A stretch of DNA of 8,415 nt from Desulfuromonadaceae bacterium (GCA_028686145.1 JAQUCQ010000132.1:1-8415); one strand, 5' to 3'. Shown: positions 1 through 6,475, numbered from the stretch's first letter. Translations and numbers: made by a program. Notes: generated from the sequence alone by a model not told the origin.

Positions 1-282
1 GTTCTGGAAGAGGTCCATAAGCACCTTCGTGCCTTTCTTGCCAGGCGTGCACTTCCCACAGCAGAAAAGAGTCTGGACCCGCTTCATGTATTCCGCCGTC
101 ATGGCCGGGACATCGACATCCTTGTCAAACAGAATGATACCGTCCCACCCCATAAACGCTCGCAACGGGCGTTTGCTATCAAATACCACCGGCAAACGAT
201 AGCTGACCGCCTGCGGTTCCCCGGAAATATTCCTGTTATCGACTGTGTCTCCGCCCCACGTGGAAAAAACGACCTGTGCCAC
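1..282 (-). CDS. SfrB-like NAD(P)H oxidoreductase beta subunit, N-terminal fragment
   Basis: The visible 94 residues begin at a GTG codon at 282, preceded by a clear GGAGG at 288-292 with a 5-nt spacer of T, and stay open to the left edge, so the C-terminal part is missing. Residues 73-81 read FCCGKCTPG, followed by KKGTKVLMD. This resembles the iron-sulfur binding segment of NuoF-type NADH dehydrogenase subunits, which normally reads CGxCxPC. The last cysteine of that pattern is glycine here. The opening MAQVVFSTWGG and the FMGWDG segment look to me like SfrB, the beta subunit of the cytoplasmic NADPH-dependent oxidoreductase SfrAB of Geobacter, whose remaining part is a glutamate-synthase-beta-like FAD/NAD(P) domain. 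The assignment rests on memory of the family and a short fragment; another NuoF-like or glutamate-synthase-beta-like flavoprotein remains possible. It is divergent from the M29 peptidase gene. The plus strand over the same bases is also open but lacks any family resemblance. Confidence 0.62.
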   Translation of the reverse strand, partial: MAQVVFSTWGGDTVDNRNISGEPQAVSYRLPVVFDSKRPLRAFMGWDGIILFDKDVDVPAMTAEYMKRVQTLFCCGKCTPGKKGTKVLMDLFQN

Positions 283-354
283 AAAAACCTCCACCAACCA
301 ACCCGTATTAATAGGATTAAGTACTCGCAATTATTGAAAAAATTATTTCAGGGA

Positions 355-383
355 ATTGTATACAGTATGCATCAGTATCACAA
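355..383 (-). promoter_or_regulatory. Candidate sigma70 promoter for the SfrB-like gene
   Basis: On the minus strand a TTGTGA (-35, 383-378) is followed after exactly 17 bp by TACAAT (-10, 360-355). The -10 box matches the consensus at 5 of 6 positions and the -35 box at 4 of 6. Initiation near 348 would give a leader of about 65 nt before the GTG start. The call is by eye from box matches and spacing only. Confidence 0.4.
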
Positions 384-441
384 TAACACGTTATAAATCA
401 AGGAAAAAACGGATGAATATTTAACATCTTACTCAACCGCT

Positions 442-481
442 TTTACCTTTTATGCTCAATGTGCTATATGCGTATGCATAT
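442..481 (+). promoter_or_regulatory. Candidate extended -10 promoter with overlapping palindrome, upstream of the M29 gene
   Basis: TTTACC (442-447) and TATATG (465-470) are 17 bp apart, and TG at 462-463 gives an extended -10 arrangement. A perfect inverted repeat, ATATGC (466-471) and GCATAT (476-481) around GTAT, covers the -10 box and the likely start point, where a repressor could act. An alternative weaker promoter, TTGAAA (334-339) with TGTATA (357-362), lies further upstream and would overlap the divergent promoter. AT-rich DNA produces such matches by chance, so this is tentative. Confidence 0.3.
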
Positions 482-518
482 GATGATTTATATTCTCATT
501 CCAGGGAGGACTACATAA

Positions 519-1682
519 ATGACAGACCACAATACCACCGAAGAAGCATTCCGCTCACTCTTTGAAATCAATATGGGAATGAAACGGGATGGCTTACTCC
601 AACACGGACAAAATGAGCGCGTGCTGGTGTTCAGCGATGTTATTCGCCCGGACGAAGCCCCGTCCCCGTCCGACCGTGACCGGCGGATACGGCTGAACGC
701 TACCGCACGGGAAGCGGCTGAATTTGCCGCAAAAGAATATGGAAGTGGAACTTTTGTCGAGTTTCCTGCCACCCCCGCTTCGGGGGCAGAACCACCATAC
801 GAACTCTGGTTGGCGACGTTCGGTGTAACGGCGATTGCAGCATTGACATCCACCGGCTTGCTGACAAAACTGCTTGCCAAAGCAGCCTCAACTGACGAGA
901 TTGCTCGCGCCAGGGAAATTGTTCTCGCACACAGTGAAGACGTTGCCGAAATCATCATAGCCCTGGCAAACAACTCTACCAGCCACACCCGCTATCGCGC
1001 TCTGGCATGCGCTGCCGGATGCCGCTTTGCCAGCCTGCCGCATTTCGATCCGGATATGTTCCAAACTTCCATGACCGTAGATTGGAGCGCCCTGGCCACA
1101 CGTACCGCACGCCTTGTGGAAGCTGTCAACGAAGCAGAATGGATCCGGATCACCACACCTAACGGTACAAATATGATGATATGCAAACAGGGACGGCATG
1201 CCGGGGGAGACGACGGACTGTTGACGGTGCCGGGAAGTTTCGGCAACCTGCCGGCCGGCGAGGCATATCTGGCACCGTTAGAGGGAAAAAGCTACGGAGT
1301 AATGGTTATCGAATGGGGGCCAACCCGTAAGCTTGATACACCATTGCACCTGACCATCGAAAACGGTGTTGTTGTACGGATCGAGGGCAGTGACAGCCAC
1401 CGCGCCAGACTGGAAGCAAAATTTGCCGAAAACGCTGCCTGCCGCAACCTCGCTGAACTTGGCATTGGCACCAACGACAAGGCAAGCCGCCCTGACAATG
1501 TGCTGGAGGCGGAGAAAATCCTCGGGACTATTCACATCGCCCTAGGCGACAACTCCGGCTTTGGAGGCACGGTCAGCGCTCCTTTCCATGAGGATTACGT
1601 ATTTTACCAACCAACTTTGACCGCAATTATGGCAGATGGACGTGAACGGGTCATCATTGACGCCGGAATGCTACTTGTTTAA
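519..1682 (+). CDS. M29-family metallopeptidase homologue (aminopeptidase-like)
   Basis: This 387-residue cytoplasmic protein (no signal peptide or membrane segment seen) resembles family M29, the aminopeptidase T/AmpS group of two-metal exopeptidases. The start ATG follows GGGAGGA (504-510) with an 8-nt spacer. The C-terminal half holds the family's metal-ligand pattern: Glu248 in PAGEAYLAP, Glu313 in LAELGIGTN, His339 in HIALG, and His357 and Asp359 in FHEDY. The N-terminal 200 residues are an ordinary mixed alpha/beta region. The stretch after HIALG reads DNSGFGG and goes directly to the HxD motif, so it is shorter than in classical AmpS/AmpT enzymes, which have a tyrosine just after the HIALG element. 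It may therefore cleave peptides differently or act on another substrate; 2,5-dihydroxypyridine dioxygenase NicX is a known non-peptidase member of this fold. It stands alone on the plus strand, diverges from the SfrB-like gene, and ends at a strong hairpin. Confidence 0.8.
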   Translation: MTDHNTTEEAFRSLFEINMGMKRDGLLQHGQNERVLVFSDVIRPDEAPSPSDRDRRIRLNATAREAAEFAAKEYGSGTFVEFPATPASGAEPPYELWLATFGVTAIAALTSTGLLTKLLAKAASTDEIARAREIVLAHSEDVAEIIIALANNSTSHTRYRALACAAGCRFASLPHFDPDMFQTSMTVDWSALATRTARLVEAVNEAEWIRITTPNGTNMMICKQGRHAGGDDGLLTVPGSFGNLPAGEAYLAPLEGKSYGVMVIEWGPTRKLDTPLHLTIENGVVVRIEGSDSHRARLEAKFAENAACRNLAELGIGTNDKASRPDNVLEAEKILGTIHIALGDNSGFGGTVSAPFHEDYVFYQPTLTAIMADGRERVIIDAGMLLV

Positions 1683-1695
1683 ACCGTTAAAAAGC

Positions 1696-1733
1696 AAAGC
1701 CCCGCTTTAGATTAAATAATCAGGCGGGGCTTT
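1696..1733. terminator. Intrinsic terminator, probably bidirectional, between convergent genes
   Basis: AAAGCCCCGC (1696-1705) and GCGGGGCTTT (1724-1733) form a perfect 10-bp stem with an 18-nt loop, 13 nt after the M29 stop codon. On the plus strand the T tract is short (TTTC). On the minus strand the stem is followed by TTTGCTTTTT, a better tail, so it can also stop transcripts coming from yceI about 130 nt after its stop codon. The rest of the gap (1734-1863) holds nothing I recognise beyond a short GGATC-T-GATCC palindrome at 1825-1835. Confidence 0.75.
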
Positions 1734-1863
1734 CTTAGAGCTGATACGGTTCATATTGTTTCTATAATCACCCTCTCCTGATAGCACGCATCGCGAGAAA
1801 GACACCATCTACTTCTGTTGCCGGGGATCTGATCCTTCATCTGTTTGCAAGGAGTCCTGCCTG

Positions 1864-2463
1864 TTATTTGCCTTGTGCTTTAATCATTTCAATATCCAGA
1901 GAGATTGTGATTTCATCTCCGACAAGCACGCCTCCGGTTTCCACTGCCTTGTTCCAGACAAGACCAAAGTCTTTACGATTGATCCTGGTTTCTGCCGAAG
2001 TTCCACGGCGAATGTTGCCCCAGGGGTCTTTACTTTCTTTTGAAAGCGGCTCCACATTCAACACGACCTCTTTGGTTATTCCATGAATAGTCAAATCCCC
2101 CGTCACTTTCAAAGCACTGCTGCCGGATTTGACCATTTTTTTCGAGATGAATGTCATTGTCGGATAGTTTGCCACATCAAAAAAATCCGCACTCCGTAAA
2201 TGTTCGTCCCGCTTTTGCACGTTGGTGCTAATGGAGTTAGTATCAATCGTGACTTTAACTTTTGATTTGGTGATGTCCTTATCATTAATTTCTACATTGC
2301 CGGCAAATTTTTCAAAGTTGCCTCTTACGTTTGACACCATCAGGTGCTTAACCCTGAAAGCGACATTGGAATGGTCCGGGTCAATATTCCAAGAGGTAGC
2401 CAGCGAAAGCGTCGGGACAGCAAGCATCATACATACAGCAACAGCCCTAAAAAAATGTAACAT
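1864..2463 (-). CDS. YceI-family periplasmic lipocalin-like protein
   Basis: The 199-residue product begins with a Sec signal peptide: Arg6, a hydrophobic core at about 7-16, and a likely cleavage after Ala22 (SLA/TSW). The mature 177 residues match the YceI family throughout: WNIDPDHSNVAFRVKHLMVS at 25-44, then VRGNFEKFAGNV, a DEHLRSADFFDVANYPTM segment, LTIHGITKEV, and RINRKDFGLVWN near the end. YceI proteins are beta-barrels of lipocalin shape; solved members bind a polyisoprenoid chain such as octaprenyl phosphate or a quinone-like lipid, and E. coli YceI is periplasmic. The start ATG follows AAAGGAA with a suitable spacer. It is the last gene of the kinase-araC-yceI block, 174 bp after the araC stop codon, with an operator-like dyad in that gap, so it may have its own promoter. 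Physiological role here is unknown. Confidence 0.9.
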   Translation of the reverse strand: MLHFFRAVAVCMMLAVPTLSLATSWNIDPDHSNVAFRVKHLMVSNVRGNFEKFAGNVEINDKDITKSKVKVTIDTNSISTNVQKRDEHLRSADFFDVANYPTMTFISKKMVKSGSSALKVTGDLTIHGITKEVVLNVEPLSKESKDPWGNIRRGTSAETRINRKDFGLVWNKAVETGGVLVGDEITISLDIEMIKAQGK

Positions 2464-2546
2464 TGTTCAGTTCCTTTCTTTGCTTGGATTGTGGCCTCTC
2501 TGCAGCAAGACCTATTTTATCGGTAAAACAAATAGTAATAACGAGC

Positions 2547-2568
2547 GTCAAATAAGACTTAATTTGAC
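2547..2568. promoter_or_regulatory. Operator-like 22-bp dyad between araC and yceI
   Basis: GTCAAAT (2547-2553) and ATTTGAC (2562-2568) are perfect 7-bp inverted arms around an 8-bp centre. The dyad lies about 85-105 bp upstream of the yceI start codon. There is no T tract on either side, which makes a regulator-binding site more likely than a terminator. On the minus strand one arm contains TTGACG, a fair -35 box, although I do not see a convincing -10 at the right distance. Which protein would bind it is unknown; the adjacent AraC regulator is the obvious candidate, although that family often uses direct repeats. Confidence 0.45.
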
Positions 2569-2584
2569 TTGTTATGTACTTGTA

Positions 2585-2610
2585 TACCCGATTATCAGAG
2601 CTTTCGGGTA
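2585..2610. repeat. Short inverted repeat after araC
   Basis: TACCCGA (2585-2591) and TCGGGTA (2604-2610) are perfect 7-bp arms with a 12-nt loop, 28 nt after the araC stop codon. No T tract follows on the minus strand, so it would be a poor terminator. It could slow transcription between araC and yceI or be a second regulatory site beside the 2547-2568 dyad. Confidence 0.3.
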
Positions 2611-2637
2611 ATACTTATATGAGAAAGGCTGGTATTT

Positions 2638-3507
2638 TTATGCAGAAAGGGAATTATTTTTGAAATCGGAAGGGGATGAACCGGTAAGTTTTTTAAAAAC
2701 CTTGGAAAAATAGGAGTGCTCCTCAAAACCAAGCTCAAAAGCAATTTCCTTGATAGTACGAGTCGAGAAGAGAATAAGTCTTTTGGCTTCTGTTATCTGG
2801 CGTTCATCGATGACATCGGAAACATATTTTCCGGTATAGAGCTTGACGACTTCCCCCAGCTTGCGCGAAGAAAGCCCCAATTCTGACGCATAATAGCTGA
2901 CGGCATGCTCTGTCTTGAACTTTTGCTCGATGAGGGAATTGAAACGGTTCCAAATACAGAGGGTCCGTGTAAAATCCTGGGGCACCATCCGTGAGTGCAG
3001 CAAACGCAGTTCCTCAAGTTTTGCTATAAAAGCGGCGAGTAAGTGACTGAGAGCCTGCAACTGGTATGGATCGGCATGTTTGTACTCGCACCGTAACAGC
3101 GAAAAATACGCTTCTATACCGGCTGTTTGCTCCTGAGTCAGCTGCATAGCCGTATGACCGGTAAACTGAGAGAACAGAAGGTGGGAAGGATTCGCCAAAA
3201 ATTCTTCCTTGAACCTGATGGCACACCCGAGACAATCCACGGATGGAACAAATCGGTGGATACGTCCTTTAGGGATAATGAGGAGTGTCTGCGCCGGAAA
3301 TTCGATAATATCACCATCAAGCAGATGTTCTGCAGACCCTTGCCGGACCCAGATAATTTCCTGATAGAAATGACGATGCGGGGGCTTTTTGTTGTGACGT
3401 ATTTGGGCCACCGTTCCCTCGTCCAATTCAACAATCAGGAATTGAGCAGGAATCTCTTCAAAATCTTTTACCACTTGCGGATCGGTTTTGGTGATCAAGC
3501 GATTCAT
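2638..3507 (-). CDS. AraC-family transcriptional regulator
   Basis: With the start at 3507 the product has 289 residues. An N-terminal AraC-type cupin (about 29-88) carries PPHRHFYQEIIWVRQG and ends with PAQTLLIIPKGRIHRF, the usual ligand-sensing fold. The C-terminal 90 residues are the two helix-turn-helix motifs of the family: ASELGLSSRKLGEVVKLYTG (about 207-226), and TIKEIAFELGFEEHSYFSKV (about 251-270) followed by FKKLTGSSPSDFK. I chose the ATG at 3507 because GAGAAGGG (3519-3512) sits 4 nt before it. An ATG at 3525 or a TTG at 3528 would add 6 or 7 residues but has no evident Shine-Dalgarno site. It follows the kinase gene by about 80 bp and precedes yceI by 174 bp, all in one direction. 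Cys92 and Cys95 form a CLGC pair in the cupin; whether they matter is unknown. The effector is not evident. Confidence 0.9.
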   Translation of the reverse strand: MNRLITKTDPQVVKDFEEIPAQFLIVELDEGTVAQIRHNKKPPHRHFYQEIIWVRQGSAEHLLDGDIIEFPAQTLLIIPKGRIHRFVPSVDCLGCAIRFKEEFLANPSHLLFSQFTGHTAMQLTQEQTAGIEAYFSLLRCEYKHADPYQLQALSHLLAAFIAKLEELRLLHSRMVPQDFTRTLCIWNRFNSLIEQKFKTEHAVSYYASELGLSSRKLGEVVKLYTGKYVSDVIDERQITEAKRLILFSTRTIKEIAFELGFEEHSYFSKVFKKLTGSSPSDFKNNSLSA

Positions 3508-3588
3508 ACTGCCCTTCTCAGACATCAATACTGGCCGCAGGCTTATGAGAGCTTACAATCCATTAGTGACATTGCATGTAGCACAAAT

Positions 3589-4884
3589 TTATTTTTTGCT
3601 GTCCAGCACCTCACGTACCTTAACTGCGATATCAGGTACCGAAAACGGCTTCTGGATGAAATTAACCAATTCGTCAAGCACGCCGTGGTTGGAAATGATA
3701 TCTGCGGTATATCCCGACATAAACAGGAGCTTTATGCCCTGGTGGAGCGGCAACAGAACGTTCGCCAAATCTCGGCCGCTCATTTCAGGCATGACGACGT
3801 CGGTCAATAAAAGATGCACTTCACCATCGTGCTCACGAGCCAGACGGATAGCTTCTTTAGGAGTGTCTGCGGCAAGGACATTGTATCCCTGTTTTTCAAG
3901 AATCATTATTGTCATATTCAAGATGGCTGGTTCGTCCTCCACTACCAGGATGGTCTCGTGACCTCGTGGTAATTCGTCTGACATTTTTTCATTTTGATCT
4001 TGCGAGACCATGCCCTCATACCGAGGAATAAAAATTGTGAACGTTGTTCCCAACCCCGGCTCACTGTAGACGTTGATAAACCCGTTATTTTGTTTAACGA
4101 TGCCATAAATTGTTGCTAGCCCAAGGCCGGTTCCCTCGCCAACACGTTTAGTTGTGAAAAAAGGTTCAAAAATGTGGGATAAAGTTTCCTTGTCCATGCC
4201 GTGACCGTTATCGCTCACAGCTATTCGGACATATTCCCCGGGCACAGCTTCAATGTGAGTACTGCAGTAAGTCTCATCAATGGTACTGTTTCCCGTCTCA
4301 ATGGAGATTTTCCCGACGGTATTGATGGCGTCACGGGCGTTTACACACAAATTTGCCAGTAATTGATCAATCTGGGATGGATCCATCTTGACCGGCCACA
4401 GCTTGGGATCTGGTTGCCAGCTTAGCTTGACTTCTTCACCGATAAGCCTTTGCAGCATCTTGAGCATTCCGGCAACGGTTTCGTTTAGCTCCAGGACTTT
4501 TGGTGCGATGGTCTGCTTGCGGGCAAAGGCAAGCAGTTGCCGGGTAAGATCGGCGGATCGTTCGGAGGTCTTACGAATTTGCTCAAAGTACGTTGCAAGA
4601 GGAGATGACTGATCCGACTCCATAAGGCCTAAATGCGAATATCCATTTATAACGGTCAACATGTTGTTAAAATCATGGGCCACTCCGCCTGCCAAGCGGC
4701 CAATTGATTCCATCTTTTGAGCCTGTTGGAGCTGACATTCGAGATTGTGGTTCTCGACCTGGGCTTTTTTACGCTCGGTAATATCCTGGACGTACCCACT
4801 GAGTGAAATCAGGTTTCCATCTTCATCAAGAGTGGAGTCTCCTGCCTCTGCCCATATGAAATGTTCAGTATTATCTGGCCACAA
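3589..4884 (-). CDS. C-terminal half of the split kinase: PAC, HisKA, HATPase and receiver
   Basis: This frame is the kinase output. Counting from the TTG at 4884, residues 1-40 finish the PAS domain (PAC motif GYVQDITERKKA). The dimerisation/phosphoacceptor helix contains His70 in GGVAHDFNNML. The ATPase domain shows the N box around Asn182 (NLCVNARDAI), the G1 box DNGHGMD at 225-231, the F box FEPFFTTK at 239-246 and the G2 box GEGTGLGLATIYG at 249-261. A linker of about 20 residues leads to a receiver at 310-431, with acidic Glu316/Asp317, phosphoacceptor Asp362 in TDVVMPEMSG, and Lys412 in QKPF. All catalytic positions are intact. I see no good ribosome site before the TTG at 4884, so this half is probably not made independently and depends on readthrough or a corrected frame. 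Its stop lies 81 bp before the araC ATG. Confidence 0.85.
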   Translation of the reverse strand: MWPDNTEHFIWAEAGDSTLDEDGNLISLSGYVQDITERKKAQVENHNLECQLQQAQKMESIGRLAGGVAHDFNNMLTVINGYSHLGLMESDQSSPLATYFEQIRKTSERSADLTRQLLAFARKQTIAPKVLELNETVAGMLKMLQRLIGEEVKLSWQPDPKLWPVKMDPSQIDQLLANLCVNARDAINTVGKISIETGNSTIDETYCSTHIEAVPGEYVRIAVSDNGHGMDKETLSHIFEPFFTTKRVGEGTGLGLATIYGIVKQNNGFINVYSEPGLGTTFTIFIPRYEGMVSQDQNEKMSDELPRGHETILVVEDEPAILNMTIMILEKQGYNVLAADTPKEAIRLAREHDGEVHLLLTDVVMPEMSGRDLANVLLPLHQGIKLLFMSGYTADIISNHGVLDELVNFIQKPFSVPDIAVKVREVLDSKK

Positions 4885-4922
4885 GATTCTGAATTCCGCA
4901 GGAATCGGCTTCCCGTCCCGGA

Positions 4923-6122
4923 TTACCGACTTATACGCCTGTTCGGCAATGTTTCAGGATGTAGTGCCAGTGAGATCACATCAGCAATATCACCAGAGAA
5001 TGAAGCCTCGTCAACACCGAAGAGCTGGAACATCTCTTTTGACCATTCAACCTGGTTACCCTTAATATACCATGTCCAACTGCCCATCTTTGCAGCTCTC
5101 TGAGCTAACTGGAGAGAAGCTTCTGATTTGCGGAGCGCCTCCTCGGACTGCATGCGAAAATTGATTTCCTCTTGAAGCATATTAGCTTTAACATCCAGGC
5201 GTTCCTGAGTCTTCTGCCGTTCGAAGACCTCCTCTTCAAGCTGCACAGCCTGCTCCTGCAGCCGCTCTTGCGTCATCTCCCTTTCGGCAATCTCCTCCTC
5301 AAGCAACACGGCTTGCTCCTGTAGTTGCTTTTGCGACATCTCCCGTTCAACTATCTCATCTTCAAGCAGGGCATTTTTTTCATAAAGTAATTCGGTACTT
5401 TTTGTTAATTTCCGAGACCCGAAAGCGATCAGACCCATCCCCAGAAACCAAATCGTTGCAAGAGTAGAAGATCGGACTATGCTGCCTCGACTTGAAACGT
5501 CGGCATAGAGAGCCATGGGGACGGAAACGCTGATGCCGCCACGAATATCCCCAAGTTTGTATCCCTGTGCAGCATGACATTTCAGGCATGGCTGCTCGAC
5601 GTAGAAGGGTCGCATCAGGCGCAAATACTCCCGCCCATTACTACGTTGCAGGTTACTGAACTCTTTAGCGCCGTTTTCAAAAGCTTTAAGTGCATTTTGT
5701 TCCCACGAGTCAGGAGCATTTTCTTTTCTGATAGGATTGAGGCTGGTTATATGACCTCTGACATAATTATCTTCCTTGTCCGCTTGCTCAAACACCTGGC
5801 GAGTCATATAGGCAGGGTTGATAAGAGTAAGGAGCTTGCCTGAAGGGGTAATTATGTCACGTTCTTGAATGCGGGAGAGATTTGGGTTTGGCGGTGTTTC
5901 AGAAGTTACGGGGACATAAACGCCACCATGCTTTGCTGCCCATTTACGATAAAGAGCATCTTTTTGAAAGGCAATCCTAGCTTCAGCTTTGGCCATATCC
6001 AAAATTGCATTTTTTTGCATGTAATATGACCAGACAAATGCGCCGGCAATGGCCAATGTCCAAACAAAGCACAACAAGAAAGTAAATTGCCGGATAACTC
6101 GTATATTCAACTTAGTCGACAT
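4923..6122 (-). CDS. N-terminal half of the split kinase: periplasmic c-haem sensor, coiled coil and start of PAS
   Basis: The 399-residue frame ends in six out-of-frame residues (NRRISR). Membrane segment 1 spans about 10-32 and segment 2 about 218-236, leaving a periplasmic domain of roughly 185 residues. That domain has the Tll0287-like/DUF3365 layout, with YLRLMRPFYVEQPCLKCHAA late in it: Cys179, Cys182 and His183 are a c-type haem attachment site, to be loaded by cytochrome c maturation outside the membrane. The following IRGGISVSVPM segment is also typical of the family. Residues 252-335 are four successive 21-residue repeats rich in Glu, Gln and Leu, predicted as a long coiled coil that would pass the signal from membrane to PAS. 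The PAS domain begins near 337 (LAQRAAKMGSWTW). If translated as it stands, the product is a membrane sensor without kinase output. Confidence 0.8.
   Translation of the reverse strand: MSTKLNIRVIRQFTFLLCFVWTLAIAGAFVWSYYMQKNAILDMAKAEARIAFQKDALYRKWAAKHGGVYVPVTSETPPNPNLSRIQERDIITPSGKLLTLINPAYMTRQVFEQADKEDNYVRGHITSLNPIRKENAPDSWEQNALKAFENGAKEFSNLQRSNGREYLRLMRPFYVEQPCLKCHAAQGYKLGDIRGGISVSVPMALYADVSSRGSIVRSSTLATIWFLGMGLIAFGSRKLTKSTELLYEKNALLEDEIVEREMSQKQLQEQAVLLEEEIAEREMTQERLQEQAVQLEEEVFERQKTQERLDVKANMLQEEINFRMQSEEALRKSEASLQLAQRAAKMGSWTWYIKGNQVEWSKEMFQLFGVDEASFSGDIADVISLALHPETLPNRRISR
5118..5369 (-). repeat. Four tandem 63-bp repeats encoding 21-residue coiled-coil units
   Basis: Residues 252-335 of the kinase N-terminal half divide into four in-register 21-residue units starting LLEDE, LLEEE, QLEEE and MLQEE. 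Units 1 and 2 differ at only a few positions (for example EIVEREMSQKQLQEQAV against EIAEREMTQERLQEQAV); units 3 and 4 are more diverged. A unit of 21 equals three heptads, so gain or loss of one unit keeps the coiled-coil register. The DNA (63 bp per unit) is also visibly repeated, so copy number may vary between strains. Confidence 0.85.
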
Positions 6123-6475
6123 GGAATCACCTCAACGAATGTATGATTCTGAATTGGGTAACGCCTGGGTGCCAGCTTTTTATCGACAGGGAAATTATTA
6201 TGAATATTTTTGCCCAGTAGAGTTATTTAACAATCCCATCGACGCAGAAACACTCGTTTCTGGCAAACAAGTTTGTCATCTTGGTCGCCGTTGGCATCTT
6301 GCTTGAAACATATCATATTAAACACCCGTTTAGAATCTCTCATATCAAACTTTTGTACAAATCCGGGAACATATTCATACCGTTTTCTGGCCTATACCAA
6401 TAAGATCAGGCGCAGTAAGCATTGTGCGTCCGCCTGTAAGACAAATCCTACTCAAATAACAACCTGCTATAGATA
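6123..6475. other. Divergent intergenic region, no gene recognised
   Basis: About 350 bp between the kinase start and the hsp20 promoter hold no protein I recognise. A plus-strand frame reading into it from inside the kinase gene is out of context and has no family features. Visible structure is limited to a CAAAC-AA-GTTTG palindrome (6264-6275) and a weak imperfect hairpin between AGGCG (around 6410) and CGCCT (around 6436) without a T tract. The kinase promoter should lie here on the minus strand but I cannot place it with confidence. Confidence 0.5.

Larger units (their letters stand above)
3589..6122 (-). pseudogene. Haem-sensor PAS hybrid histidine kinase, interrupted by a frameshift
   Basis: Two consecutive minus-strand reading frames form one gene. 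The first ends in HPETLP and then runs out of frame to a TAA; the second continues with EQAYKSVIRDGKPIPAEFRI. Inserting one base at 4944-4946, within TTGCCGAAC, joins them into an 844-residue protein with an unbroken PAS domain. The order is: membrane segment 1, periplasmic Tll0287-like (DUF3365) domain with CLKCH, membrane segment 2, four coiled-coil repeats, PAS/PAC, HisKA, HATPase and receiver. This is a complete membrane-bound hybrid kinase, expected to respond to redox or a ligand at its periplasmic haem. The start ATG at 6122 follows GAGGTGA with a 5-nt gap. No slippery heptamer is visible at the junction, so a programmed frameshift is unlikely. A real mutation and an assembly error are equally open; all other parts look intact, which fits a recent or artefactual change. 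Confidence 0.8.

Noticed and set aside
1..395. Long open plus-strand frame over the left edge
   Set aside because: It is antisense to the SfrB-like gene, which has a start, ribosome site and recognisable motif; the plus frame has no family resemblance and runs into AT-rich intergenic DNA.
488..988. 166-residue minus-strand frame inside the M29 gene
   Set aside because: It is low-complexity Ser/Ala/Arg-rich translation opposite a well-supported gene, with no ribosome site.
1763..1768. TATAAT on the plus strand in the convergent gap
   Set aside because: No acceptable -35 lies 16-18 bp upstream, and nothing downstream before yceI looks transcribed on this strand.
3127..3810. 227-residue plus-strand frame across araC and the kinase end
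   Set aside because: It is antisense to two strongly supported genes, spans their junction, and has no domain signature.
4923..4960. Programmed -1 ribosomal frameshift joining the kinase halves
   Set aside because: The shift is of the right sign, but the junction (ATTGCCGAAC) has no X-XXY-YYZ slippery heptamer, and I see no strong stem just downstream.
5118..5369. Tandem repeats as CRISPR or mobile-element repeats
   Set aside because: They are contiguous, 63 bp, in frame and encode heptad-pattern protein, with no spacers.
6130..6175. Sigma54 promoter for the kinase on the minus strand
   Set aside because: A TGGCAC resembling a -24 element is present, but the expected GC of the -12 element is absent at the required spacing.
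6049..6306. 85-residue plus-strand frame at the kinase 5' end
   Set aside because: It starts inside the antisense of the kinase's first membrane segment, has no ribosome site and no recognisable similarity.
6410..6436. Hairpin as terminator or attC-like recombination site
   Set aside because: The stem is imperfect, has no T tract on either strand, and lacks the conserved attC core sequences.
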